DNA of 64,000 nucleotides from Capra hircus (lineage: Eukaryota; Chordata; Mammalia; Artiodactyla; Bovidae), in assembly GCF_001704415.2 (NCBI RefSeq), contig NC_030808.1, positions 83,422,594 through 83,486,593 on the forward strand, in the 5' to 3' direction. Under the pieces are notes generated by a model. The model was given only the letters and a program-made list of their open reading frames with translations. It was not told the origin of the DNA and searched no databases. The position numbers were made by a program, and so were the translations under genes. Each line of letters begins with the position of its first letter. The stretch's first letter is position 1. Positions 11,280 through 22,219 of this stretch are shown piece after piece.

Positions 11280-12130
11280 ATTAAAAATTTTACCTCTAAT
11301 TTTGGCAGAGATATGGGGCAAACCATCATTTCAGACTTTGTTGATTGGATTGAAGTTGGTAGTGACTAATATGAAAGACTAATTGACAGTATTTATCAAA
11401 AATTAAAATGTACACACTCTCTGACCTACCTTTGAGTTATTCTGCAGATACATCACACATGTACATAAAACTGTGTATATAATGATATTCATTGCCAAAT
11501 TGTGATGGTAAATGGTTGGAAAAAACATAACGCCCAACAACAAGGGGCTGGTTAAAGAAATTATGGTCTACCCAAGCAATTAAATACTTTACAGCCATCA
11601 AAAGTGGTAAGGTGTGGTACAACCATGGTAGAAACAGTTGGCAGTTTCTTGTAAAGTTAAACATACACCTGCCCCATGATCCACCCAAGAGAAATGAAAA
11701 CACATGCCCAATAATAGATGAATAGATAAAGAAATTGTGGCAAATTAATATAAAAGAAAAACATTATGCAACAAACAGGAATGAAGTACTAAGCATGTAA
11801 TAACGTGGTTTTATCTCAGAAATTCTTAAAAGAAATATTCTCTTAAAAGAAAGAAGCTAGACATTGTATACCCTGTGGTTCTTTTTACATAAATTTCAAG
11901 AAGAAGTAAAACTAAGCTATGGTGATAGAAAATTAAAACAGTGGCTGCTGTTAGTGGTGGAGATAGTGGACACCTGAAGGAGGCCTATGGGAACTATTGA
12001 GGAAAGTGGTTGGGAAGTAGAGCTGGAGGTCTATGGGGAGGGGTGAGAAGAAGACTATTTTTCTATTACTGTAGAGTCTTTTCCTATTTGAATTTGTTAC
12101 CACCTACATATATTGTCTGTTTAAAATAAA
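11280..12130 (+). repeat. Ancient L1 3' remnant
   Basis: Degenerate + strand L1 3' sequence: 'ggttggaaaaaacataacg', 'ctggttaaagaaattatgg', ending with 'gtttaaaataaa' near 12128. Confidence 0.6.
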
Positions 12131-12645
12131 CCCCAAAACACTCCGACTTTAATTTAAATTGCTCTGAGAAAATGTGTAGCTCTTCTTAGTGAAAACTGAT
12201 CATCTCAAACAAGGAATTTTTCTCTTTTCCATTCTTATTTTCCCTCTGTTTATAGTTCTATTTTGTATTAATAACCAAACTTCTTAAAATACTGTCTCCC
12301 TATACTTTGATATTAACCAGAATCAAAATGAATTTTCCATTCTATTGTAAATACTTATTTTAAAATATTTGAGTATTTAAGGGAAATGTGAGCCATGGAT
12401 TTTTTTTTATTCTGCTTCCTGAATTGAGTGACAATTAATATTAGAGAAGGGATGAGTCCTTACAAGAGGTTAATAAAGTGGCCATGAGCCTCATAAGCTT
12501 TCTTCCCCTTCAGAGATGATGACTATACAATTGCTTCTTGTAACTCAAAAGGTTTGGACTTTGAACTGAACATTGGACAAACATCATGCATCTTGCCCTG
12601 GTGTGTATAAAACACACCTCTGCAAGTGATAATATATTGACAGAC
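12131..12645. other. Unassigned intron sequence
   Basis: AT-rich intron with no recognisable repeat, exon or RNA signal. Confidence 0.5.
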
Positions 12646-12992
12646 ACGTTTGTGGTTTATGCCTTGTCCAACTCTTTGTGACCCCGTGAACTGCAGCACA
12701 CCAAGTCTCCCTGTCCCTCACCATCTCCTGAAGTTTGCCCAAGTTCATGTCCATTGTATTTGTGATGTCATCCAGCCATCTCATCCTTTGATGCCCTCTT
12801 CTCCTTCTGCCCTCAATCTTTCCCAGAATCAGGGACTTCTCCAATGAGTCAGTTATTTGGATCAGATGACCAAAATATTGGAGCTTCAGTTTCAGCACAA
12901 TCCTTCCAATGACTATTCAGGGTTGATTTCCCTTAAGATTGACTGGTTTGATCTCCTTGTTGTCCAAGGGACTTTCAGGAGTCTTCTCCACA
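12646..12992 (-). repeat. BovB LINE 3' region, antisense
   Basis: Reverse complement of the C-terminal BovB ORF; the complement reads '..LKLQYFGHL..' followed by '..RRRGHQRMRWLDDIT..'. It is 5' truncated, and its 3' tail is degraded. Confidence 0.88.
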
Positions 12993-13229
12993 TCAATATA
13001 CTTTTAATTTTACCCTAAATGAACTTTTAAAAAAGCTCTTAGTCACCAAAATATGGGCTTATATAGTAGGAATGTATTTCAATGCAAAATGTTTACCTCA
13101 TAGTCTAGCATTGCACCTTCCATAGGAGACTGAGCTCCTCCTACACTCTGTTGCACTATGTAATTCAGAGTCCTAGTTACCAAGCTCGATGTATTCAAAC
13201 TTCAGCATATATTTTGCCTTTTCATTTGT

Positions 13230-13668
13230 TTGTTTCTTCCAGTTTTATTGTGATACAGCTGACATACAGCACTGCATAAGTTTAAAGTGTACAGCATAAT
13301 GATTTGATTTATGTACACCATGAAGTGATTTTTCACAATAAGTTTAGTGAACATCCATCATCTCATATAGATTACAAAATTTTAAAAATAGATATTTTTC
13401 TTATGATGAGAACTCAGTATTTACTCTCTTAACAATTTTCATATATAACAAACAGCAGTATTAATTATCTTCATCATGTTATATATTACATTACTAGTAC
13501 TTGTTTTATCTTATAACAGGAAATTTGCACCTTTTGACCACCTTCATCTAATTCCCCCTCCCCTCATCCCTGTTTCTGGTAACCACAATTTTGTCTTTTT
13601 CTATGGATTTGCTTATTTGCTTTTGAAATGTTTAATCTACAACACTGCTAGTTCCTGTTACATAAGAG
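13230..13668 (-). repeat. Ancient L1 antisense remnant, left part
   Basis: Old antisense L1 3' sequence ('tttattgtgatacagctgac', 'ggtaaccacaattttgtc'). It is split by the younger L1 at 13684-15470 and resumes at 15486-16130. Confidence 0.65.
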
Positions 13669-13683
13669 TGATTTGATATTTCT

Positions 13684-15470
13684 TTTATTTATTTATTTAT
13701 TTATTTTTATTTTTTATTTTTATATATTTTTAAATTTTTATTTTTACTTTATTTTACTTTACAATACTGTATTGGTTTTGCCATACTTTGACCTGAATCC
13801 ACCACGGGTGTACATGTGTTCCCAAACATGAACCCCCCTCCCACCTCCCTCCCAATAACATCTCTCTGGGTCATCCCTGTGTACCAGCCCCAAGCATGCT
13901 GTATCTTGCATCGGACATAGACTGGCAATTCAATTCTTACATGATGTTATACATGTTTCAATGCCATTCTCCCAAATCATCTCACCCTCTCCCTCTCTCT
14001 CTGAGTCCAAAAGTCCGCTATACACATCTGTGTCTTTTTTGCTGTCTTGCATACAGGGTCATCATTGCCATCTTTCTAAATTCCATATATATGTGTTAGT
14101 ATATTGTACTGGTGTTTTTCTTTCTGGCTTACTTCACTCTGTATAATTGGCTCCAGTTTCATCCATCTCATCAGAACTGATTCAAATGCATTCTTTTTAA
14201 CAGCTGAGTAATACTCCATTGTGTATATGTACCACAGCTTTCTTATCCATTCATCTGCTGGTGGACATCTAGGTTGTTTCCATGTCCTGGCTATTATAAG
14301 CAGTGCTGCAATGAACATTGGGGTACATGTGTCTCTTTCAATTCTGGTTTCCTTGGTATGTATGCCAGCAGTGGGATTGCTGGGTCATAAGGCAGTTCTA
14401 TTTGCAATTTTTTAAGGAATCTCCACACTGTTCTCCATAGTGGCTGTACTAGTTTGCATTCCCACCAACAGTGTAGGAGGGTTCCCTTTTTTCCACACCC
14501 TCTCCAGCATTTATTGCTTGCAGATTTTTGGATCGTAGACATTCTGACTGGTGTGAAGTGATCGGAAGAATCAATATAGTGAAAATGAGTATACTACCAA
14601 AAGCAATTTACAAATTCAATGCAATCCCTATCAAGCTACCAGCCACATTTTTCACAGAACTAGAACAAATCATTTCAAGATTTGTATGGAAATACAAAAA
14701 ACCTCGAATAACCAAAGCAATCTTGAGAAAGAAGAATGGAACTGGAGGAATCAACTTGCCTGACTTCAGGCTCTACTACAAAGCCACAGTCATCAAGACA
14801 GTATGGTACTGGCACAAAGACAGAAATATAGATCAATGGAACAAAATAGAAAGCCCAGAGATAAATCCACACACATATGGACACCTTATCTTTGACAAAG
14901 GAGGCAAGAATATACAATGGAGTAAAGACAATCTCTTTAACAAGTGGTGCTGGGAAAACTGGTCAACCACTTGTAAAAGAATGAAACTAGATCACTTTCT
15001 AACACCGCACACAAAAATAAACTCAAAATGGATTAAAGATCTAAATGTAAGACCAGAAACTATAAAACTCCTAGAGGAGAACATAGGCAAAACACTCTCC
15101 AACATAAACCACAGCAGGATCCTCTATGACCCACCTCCCAGAATTCTGGAAATAAAAGCAAAAATAAACAAATGGGATCTAATTAAAATTAAAAGCTTCT
15201 GCACAACAAAGGAAAATAAAAGCAAGGTGAAAAGACAGCCTTCTGAATGGGAGAAAATAATAGCAAATGAAGCAACTGACAAACAACTAATCTCAAAAAT
15301 ATACAAGCAACTTCTGCAGCTCAATTCCAGAAAAATAAACGACCCAATCAAAAAATGGGCCAAAGAACTAAATAGACATTTCTCCAAAGAAGACATACGG
15401 ATGGCTAACAAACACATGAAAAGATGCTCAACATCACTCATTATTAGAGAAATGCAAATCAAAACCACAA
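13684..15470 (-). mobile_element. Ruminant L1 insertion with 5' inversion (twin-primed)
   Basis: The 3' part (13684 to about 14555) is antisense and starts with a TTTA-rich reversed poly(A). The 5' part (about 14560-15470) is + strand and carries an open stretch of ORF2 C-terminal coding (14528-15478; includes LPDFRLYYKATVIKT). The two parts are adjacent in L1 coordinates, as twin priming produces. A perfect 15-bp duplication, tgatttgatatttct, flanks it at 13669-13683 and 15471-15485. Confidence 0.93.
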
Positions 15471-15485
15471 TGATTTGATATTTCT

Positions 15486-16130
15486 ATGCATTTCAAACTG
15501 ATCATCATGATGATAAGTCTAGTTAGGTCACCATACAAAGATATTACATAGTATTTGATTATATTCTCCATACTGTACATTTCATATCCACAACTCATTT
15601 ATTTTGCAACTGGAAGTTTGTATCACTTAATCTACCTCACCTATTTCTTTCTTCTCCCACCTGCTTCCCCTCTGGCAACCACCTGTTTGTTCTCTGTTTC
15701 TATGACTGTTTCTGTGTTGTTAATGTTTGCATATTTGTTTAGATTCCACATGTAAGTGAAATCACACAGTATACTCCTTTCCTATTTCACTTAGCATAAT
15801 ACCTCCTAGGTCCATCTGTGTTGTCACAAGTGGCAAGATTTTATTCTTTCTATGGCTGAGTAATATTCTATTGAATGAATATGCTGCATATTCTTTATCC
15901 ATTCATCTATTGATAGATATTTCAGTTGCATACATATCTTGGCTAATGTAAATAATGCCACAGTGAATATAGGGGTACATATATCTTTTCTGACTAGTGT
16001 TTTGGTTTTCTTCAAATAAATATCCATGAGTGAAATTGCCAGACCTATTTTGCCTTTTAAATGACAATTCAAGCTGCTTTGTTGTTGGTTTGTCTTCTTT
16101 ACTTTGTTTTTAAAATATGGTTGCAATATT
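15486..16130 (-). repeat. Ancient L1 antisense remnant, right part
   Basis: It continues the old L1 from 13668. Landmarks include 'tctggcaaccacctgtttg' and 'ggctgagtaatattctattg', antisense to an old L1 3' end. Confidence 0.65.
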
Positions 16131-16462
16131 AGTACTTTATCTTACAGCTCTCTGGCCCATCTTACTGTGGCATCTCCCTGCTTATTTCTAGTTAGGTAAT
16201 AGTTATATTTTCACAGGTTGAAGGAAAAGGGAGTTCATTTTGCATGACTCAGAAGAATCAAGTGGATCAAGGTTGTAATTACAATTAAGTCACTGAGCCT
16301 TGCTGTACCTTTACTTGAGGAGAGGGGTGCTTGATATGGCAAGTGGTTTCTAAAAGCCTGTTGCTGGCACTTGTTTATCTTGGAACAGCTGTATTCATGG
16401 CTACCTCACAAAATTATGTGAAGTGGCCCAGGTAGTCTTGCAAAAATCCCTAAAGAGGCTCA

Positions 16463-16695
16463 GTCAATCAGTCAGTTCAGTCGCTCAGTCATGTCTGACT
16501 CTGTGACCCCATGAATCACAGCACGCCAGGCCTCCCTATCCATCACCAACTCCCGGAGTTCACTCAAACTCATGCCCATCGAGTGGGTGATGCCATCCAG
16601 CCATCTCATCCTCTGTCGTCCCCTTCTCCTCCTGCCCCCAATCCCTCCCAGCATCAGGGTCTTTTCCAATGAGTCAACTCTTCACCTGAGGTGGC
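16463..16695 (-). repeat. BovB LINE 3' end, antisense
   Basis: Inverted BovB tail and C-terminal coding ('cagttcagtcgctcagtcat' onward). The complement reads GGRRRRGRQRMRWLDGIT in one frame. Strongly 5' truncated. Confidence 0.9.
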
Positions 16696-16869
16696 TTATG
16701 GACATGCAAATTGGTTTCTTAAAATGAACTTTGCAACAGAATACAGGAAATTCTTTCAAAATTAAATATCATAGTTCTCTTTGAAAGCAACTTAACTGTT
16801 TAAGAAACTAGAGATAAGAACATAAACATATACTGAAATTAAAAAAATATGACATTCTTCATGTAAAAC

Positions 16870-17200
16870 AGCTGTTCTAAGAATGTACATGTTGGAAATG
16901 GTATGTCAGTACCAGCCACAGGAGGAAATGAGAAGGAGGCTTTGAAGGAAGAAGTTTCTTAAACTCAAAGGTCCCAAAGGAGGTTGGAGGGTCATCACAT
17001 GCCCTTCAGGGCCACAGGGAAGCAGTAAGTTTTGACCAGGGGGCAGAAGCAGAGGGGAACAGAAAGTATAGACCAGAGCCTTTACTGGGGTTTCCATGGG
17101 AAAGGCAAGGCAGGGCAGGGTAACCAGTTTAGGACTGACTGGTTGAAATAGTTCCAGCAGGCTTGGGGGCAAGTAAATCTCTAGTTGCCTGTTACCTGGC
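16870..17200. repeat. Degenerate repeat related to 18620-18900 (LTR-like?)
   Basis: 'tctaagaatgtacatgttgg' and 'ggctttgaaggaagaagttt' recur in the same order and orientation near 18630 and 18695. The pair looks like old copies of one family, possibly a solo LTR; I cannot name it. Confidence 0.5.
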
Positions 17201-17214
17201 CCTGGGATGATTTT

Positions 17215-17573
17215 TCTTTAATTTTTCATTTCATTTTCTTATTATTATTGTCTGCACTGGATCATCATTGTTGCACAGGGGCTTTCTCTAGTCGTGGTGA
17301 GCAAGGGCTGTTCTCTAGTTGTGATGCGCAGGCTTCCTATTGTGTTGGCTTCTCTTATTGCACAGCATAGGCTCTAGGCCGCATGAAGGTCAGCAGTTGT
17401 AGCACATGGCTCAGTAGTTGTAGCTCAAGAGCTCTACATCATGAGCTCAGTGGTTGTGGTGCACAGGTTTAGTTGCTCTGCAGCATGTGGAATCTTCCTG
17501 GATCAGGGATTGAACCCATGTCCCCTGCGTTAGCAGGTGAATTCTTCACCACTGGACAAGCAGGGAAGTCCCC
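17215..17573 (-). repeat. CHR-type tRNA-derived SINE, antisense
   Basis: Antisense long CHR SINE: repeated 'cagttgtagcacatggctc'-style units, then 'gatcagggattgaaccc' and 'ctggacaagcagggaagtcc', the reverse of the tRNA-like head. Confidence 0.88.
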
Positions 17574-18073
17574 TAGGATGATTTAGGGCAGCAGAAAGGT
17601 TGACTTGTTGTATGAGAGTTAGTTAAGAAAGTAGTTGGGGGACACTGGCTTGGAACTGGTTTTCATATGATAGATGTGCTTCCCTCCAGTCCTTTTTTTT
17701 AATCTCTAAAAATTAATTAGCCTCTCCCCAGTCAGTGAGACCATAAATGCCAGAACATCAAGAATATAGAAAATAAGTTAATTTAGTTAATATAACTGAC
17801 CCTATGAAGAAAGGATGCCAAGTAGACAAATTCAGAATCTAAGAAAACACGGAATAACTATTTAAAGGCCAAGTTTACATACTCAGTGAGTTCTGTGATT
17901 TTGATGAGTGAAATTATTCTGCTTCCCCTCTTATGTAGAATTTAAAATGTTTTTCCTTCTTGACCCATTAAAGATTCAAAGAGAAAAAAAGTTTCATGGT
18001 GAAACTGCCTCTCCATTTTTTTTTTAATTTGCATGCAGTAAAATTTACTCTTTTTGATGTTGAGTTGAATGTT

Positions 18074-18250
18074 GTTGTTCAGTCATGTCTGACTCTTTGT
18101 GACCCCATGGACTGCAGCATGCCAGGCTTCCCTGTCCATCACCAACTCCCGGAGTCTGCTCAAACTCATGTCCATTGAGTCAGTGATGCCGTCCAGCTAT
18201 CTTAGCCTCTGTCACCGCCTTCTCCTCTTGCCCTCCATTTTTCCCAGCAT
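18074..18250 (-). repeat. BovB LINE 3' end, antisense
   Basis: Short 5'-truncated copy: 'gttcagtcatgtctgactc' through 'gtcagtgatgccgtccagc' to 'ttcccagcatcag'. Confidence 0.88.
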
Positions 18251-18619
18251 CAGTTGTATGAGTTTTGACAAACACATGGTGTTATTTAACCAAAACCACA
18301 GTAAAGAAACACATTGGTTTCATCACCCTCCAAAATCTCCTGATATTGCCCCGTTGTACTCAGCTCTAACCCCAGCAGCCACTGATCTGTTCTCCATCCC
18401 TAGAATTTTGCCTTTTCCTGAGAGTGCCTTTTGAGTCTGACTTCTTTCACTTAGCACAAAACATTTGGACTTTCACTTAGCATAAAACAGTCTGACTTCT
18501 TTCACTTAGCATAAAACATAAAACAACATCCATGTTGTTTCATTCTAAAGTAGATTTATCACTTGACTAACACGATGTAATATTAGGGGAAAAGTGTATA
18601 TTTTCATGTCCTCTGACCA

Positions 18620-18900
18620 AGAATCTGTTCTAAGAATGTATATGTTGGATATGACATGGTAAAGTTAGTATTGCCACCGGAGGAAAAGAAGGCAAGGCTT
18701 TGAAGGAAGAAGTTTATTATACTCACCAGTCAAAACAATCAATGACTGAAGAAATATGTCATTAGTCAAAGGCTACAGTAGGGTGTGTCTCAGAGATGGG
18801 AGTGAGTAGGGGTATGATATGGTCCTTGGGACAGAGCTGGGACCATGCCCTTTGCAGGACCACTGCAGAGGAGGATAAAGGGACAGTTTGGAGTGTGTCA
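18620..18900. repeat. Degenerate repeat related to 16870-17200
   Basis: It shares 'tctaagaatgtatatgttgg' and 'ggctttgaaggaagaagttt' with the first copy. Similarity fades after about 18730. Confidence 0.45.
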
Positions 18901-19114
18901 TCCTTCTGTAGATGTCTGGGCATTCATTCAGCAGCAGGCTCGCTAATTTATGAAAACCCACTCCCTATCACCTCCAAACTTCCTCCACACAAGATTAGTT
19001 GGGGGCATATCACCATTCTTCATAGAAGGGACATCAGTGTAGTGAATCTTCTCAATCTATACTCTTCAATGGGTCCCGTTAAAATTTTATTTTCATATTT
19101 ACCAGTCCACCCTT

Positions 19115-19386
19115 TTGGAGAAGGAAATGGCAACCCACAATAGTACTCTTGCCTAGAGAATCCTGTGGACAGAGGAGCCTGGTGGGCTGCTGTCCATGGG
19201 GTCACACAGAGTCGGACACGACTGAAGCGACTTAGCATGCATGCATGCATTGGAGAAGGAAATGGCAACCCACTCTAGTATTCTTGCCTGGAGAATCCCA
19301 GGGACAGAGGAGCCTGGTTGGCTGCCATCTATGGGGTCACACAGAGTTGGACACGACTGAAGCGACTTAGCAGCAGCAGCAGCAGT
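19115..19386 (+). repeat. Bov-A2 SINE (dimer)
   Basis: Two Bov-A units ('ttggagaaggaaatggcaac' each time) are joined by 'cttagcatgcatgcatgc' and end in a short (AGC)n tail. Imperfect 'cagtccac' flanks are seen on both sides. Confidence 0.94.
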
Positions 19387-19722
19387 CCACTCGTTATTGG
19401 AATATTCATTGCAGATTTTTAGGTCTCAGTACGGCATTTGCTTTTGGTGGCTGAACGGTATATCTTAACCTGGAAACTTTTGACAAAAATTTAGCTAAAC
19501 AAGACCTGACTTATAGGTAGCTTAGAACTGAGCTCATCATTTTGTTGTAGGCTGTTCAATACTCCTATTCCTCCCTCAAAGTTGGGAAATGGAAAGAGAT
19601 TTTCAAATGTTTCTCTACTGGATATAAATGCCTGATCAGCCAAGTGGAAGTACTTATTTAGTAGAGTCGTGATGAGCTACTTAATTATCTGTGAGGAATA
19701 TATTAGGTTTTCTCTGTTATAG

Positions 19723-19839
19723 ATTGTTATGTTAAACTCCATTTCTGACCTTCATGACTACATTGACAAAAGCCAATTGACAGCGGACTTAGGGGGAACT
19801 TTGGAATATTGCCACAGTCAGTGGATAAATCATCGAACT
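19723..19839 (+). CDS. MCF2L2: MCF2L2 exon C (end of Sec14 domain)
   Basis: The exon is 117 bp, 39 codons, phase 0 at both ends, with acceptor ctgttatag and consensus donor gtgagt. It encodes fragment residues 71-109, starting IVMLNSISDL. It contains DYIDKSQLTADLGGTLEY, the conserved C-terminal helix and loop of the Sec14-like domain shared by MCF2, MCF2L and MCF2L2. A 9.3 kb intron rich in retroelements separates it from exon B. Confidence 0.95.
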
Positions 19840-20519
19840 GTGAGTACCAACTTGCGTGCCCTTTTCAGTGTCCCTCCTGGTGTTTTAGAGACAGGGACTT
19901 AAAGATCAACTGTTGGACAGTCATTTCCCAGGACTACCTAACATCAGGAAGGTTGGGTTTTCTAAGTGACAGGGTTGGGGAGAGAAAGGGTGGAAGGATA
20001 AAAGCTAGGGCTTCTCCTGCTGATTACTTTGATCTTGCCTCATTTTCTGGTATAGCGGTCTCGAGGGACTTGATTTAGAGTGTACCCAGGGAGTTTGCAA
20101 AATACCGATACTCTGGTATACCTCAAGGAATTTAATATACTTGATCTGGGATGACTGTCAGGCATTAGTGGGCCACAAGCTCCCCAGATAATTCTAGTGT
20201 ACAGACAGATTCAAACCTGCCAAGTCAGAAGAAGTTGCATCTAAATGTAGACACCATTGAGTATTGTCTGAGCTCAGGTGAGGTACTAAACCTCTCTAAG
20301 TTTGTTTGCTCCTTTGTTAAAATGGGACTAACACAGTGGGTTCTCAGCTGAAGGTGATATTGCTTGCCGAGGACATTTGTCAAGGTTTTTAGGCAGACAT
20401 TTTTTATAATCATAACTTGGGGAGAAGGATGTTAACTGGCATATCCTGGGTAGAGGCCAAGGATACTGCAAAACATCGTATAATGCCCTAGACAGGTCCC
20501 CACAATAAAGAATTATTTC

Positions 20520-20640
20520 ACAGATAAAGGAACAGACCTTCAGAGTGAAGAGGTAATTTATCTAAGGTCATAGGGTCAAGTTGTGGCAGAGCCAAGACTA
20601 AGATCAAACTTTTTTGAGTCACCCTATTAAGGTCAGTTCC
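20520..20640 (-). repeat. MIR SINE, antisense
   Basis: Reverse MIR landmarks: 'cacagataaaggaacagacc', 'tctaaggtcatagggtcaag', 'gtggcagagccaagac'. Confidence 0.75.
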
Positions 20641-20934
20641 TTTGCACCTTTTCCACTTAGTGATTATTCACTAATCAGATGCATGGAATCAAGTTATTTT
20701 GTTAATAGGACTCACCACAGGAAACCTCTGGCTTTCCCCTATTTCTAGGATGACATTTCCAGGCCTTACACCTGATTGTTTTAGTTCTTACTGTTACGTT
20801 TGTAAGGTACTCATCTGTGCCCAAGATCCTTTCAAATTTGCCATTCCTTTTGATTTAAAAAAAAAAAAAAACAAAACACCAAAAACAGATTGACTGGATC
20901 CTGCCTTCTTTCCTTCCTTATTGCCCTAGAATAT

Positions 20935-21095
20935 GATCTTGGCCAGTTCATTTGACCTGTTAGAACTTTAGTTCTCTCTTCTATAAAATGGAGATAAAAT
21001 GCCTCCCACTCTAGATTACTGAGGTGCTAGACAAATGTAGAGCACAAAGTTCAATGCATGGCCTACTGCGTATACTCAGGAAATACTTCTGTCCT
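20935..21095 (+). repeat. MIR SINE
   Basis: 'tcttggccagttcatttgac' and 'ctataaaatggagataaaat' in the expected order. It ends about 60 bp before exon D. Confidence 0.7.
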
Positions 21096-21152
21096 GTTAA
21101 GACAGCATATTGGTGAAAATGTTCACATTATTATGATTGTCTGACCATCCAG

Positions 21153-21302
21153 GCCATTGAAAACTTTGCTCTGGCATTGAAGACCACTGCCCAGATGCTT
21201 CAGACTTTTGGGGCCTGCCTGGCTACAACAGAGCTGCCCAGAAGCATCCCTTCCACTGAAGACCTTCTCATGTCCCACATGAGGCAGCGGAACAAGTTGC
21301 AG
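21153..21302 (+). CDS. MCF2L2: MCF2L2 exon D (post-Sec14 helical region)
   Basis: The exon is 150 bp, 50 codons, phase 0 at both ends, with acceptor gaccatccag and donor gtgagt. It encodes residues 110-159, beginning AIENFALALKTTAQMLQTFG, a helix well conserved across DBL paralogues. It continues through TELPRSIPSTEDLL, ending in MRQRNKLQ. The helix links the Sec14 domain to the spectrin-like region. The next intron is about 9 kb. Confidence 0.95.
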
Positions 21303-22004
21303 GTGAGTGGTCAGTGATCTCTCAGAGGCCAGCCTCTGTGCTGGCAGATGGTCAGCTTCTTGGAAAGTTCTGGGAGCAAAATTAAAAGTTAAGCCCTCTT
21401 CTCCAGTGACTTGGCAGCCACCAATCATCTTTAATCTTCTAGATAGGCAATATATGAAGAGAAAAATCTTTGAATGACTGGTAGTACATGTAAAAGGATT
21501 GAAGGTAAGACCTGTGAAAAGCAGCCCCTCCAAAGGGAACTCATTCCGGCTTGGTGCTGGTGAGACAAGGGATGTGAGCATCCATTCAAGGTGCACACTC
21601 CTATGATCTGCTCAGGACAGAACAGGATATAATGGACTGAAACTGCAGGGAAGGAGGGAGGGATGGGAGTTGGCTCTTGAAGCATAAATTTTCCTGAGGT
21701 TGTTGTGAAGTTTGGGGGCAGAATAATAAAGTGACTTATTGCTTTACTTCTCTCAGGGATGTGTCTTTTTAGTTGGGAACCAATTTGAGAAATAGGACTA
21801 TGAAAGTGCTCTGAATTGGATTTAAGGAGAGGCACCTATTAAAGGATTCATAAAAGCATGTCAGAACCTGCTGGGAAGGCAGCTTGGCAGATTCTTTTAG
21901 GCCATGCAGAAAAGAGAAATCTTCTCAGGTCTTACTGGATGGATGTCAGCCGCTTTCCACCACCAGAAGCACAAACGGACCAAAGCTATTATTTGGCGAG
22001 AGAG

Positions 22005-22215
22005 GCCTTCCCCAATGGCTCAGTGAGTAAAGAATCTTCTTGCAATACAAACAACACAGGAGATGGAGGTTCAATCCCTGGGTTGGGAAGATTCCCTGGA
22101 GGAGGAGATGGCAACCCACTCCAGTATTCTTGCCTGAAAAATCCCATGGACAGAGGAGCCAGGCCAGCTACAGTCCATGGGATTGCAAAGAGTCAGACAC
22201 CACTGAGAGACTAAG
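22005..22215 (+). repeat. Bov-tA SINE
   Basis: Head 'ttccccaatggctcagtg', body 'gatggcaacccactccag', 3' end 'caaagagtcagacaccactg'. Confidence 0.92.
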
Positions 22216-22219
22216 CACA

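Noticed and set aside
14528..15478. 316-codon + strand frame as a gene
   Set aside because: It is the L1 ORF2 C-terminal segment within the twin-primed insertion.
21123..21596. 157-codon minus-strand frame overlapping exon D
   Set aside because: It is the antisense shadow of exon D and its intron; no recognisable protein.
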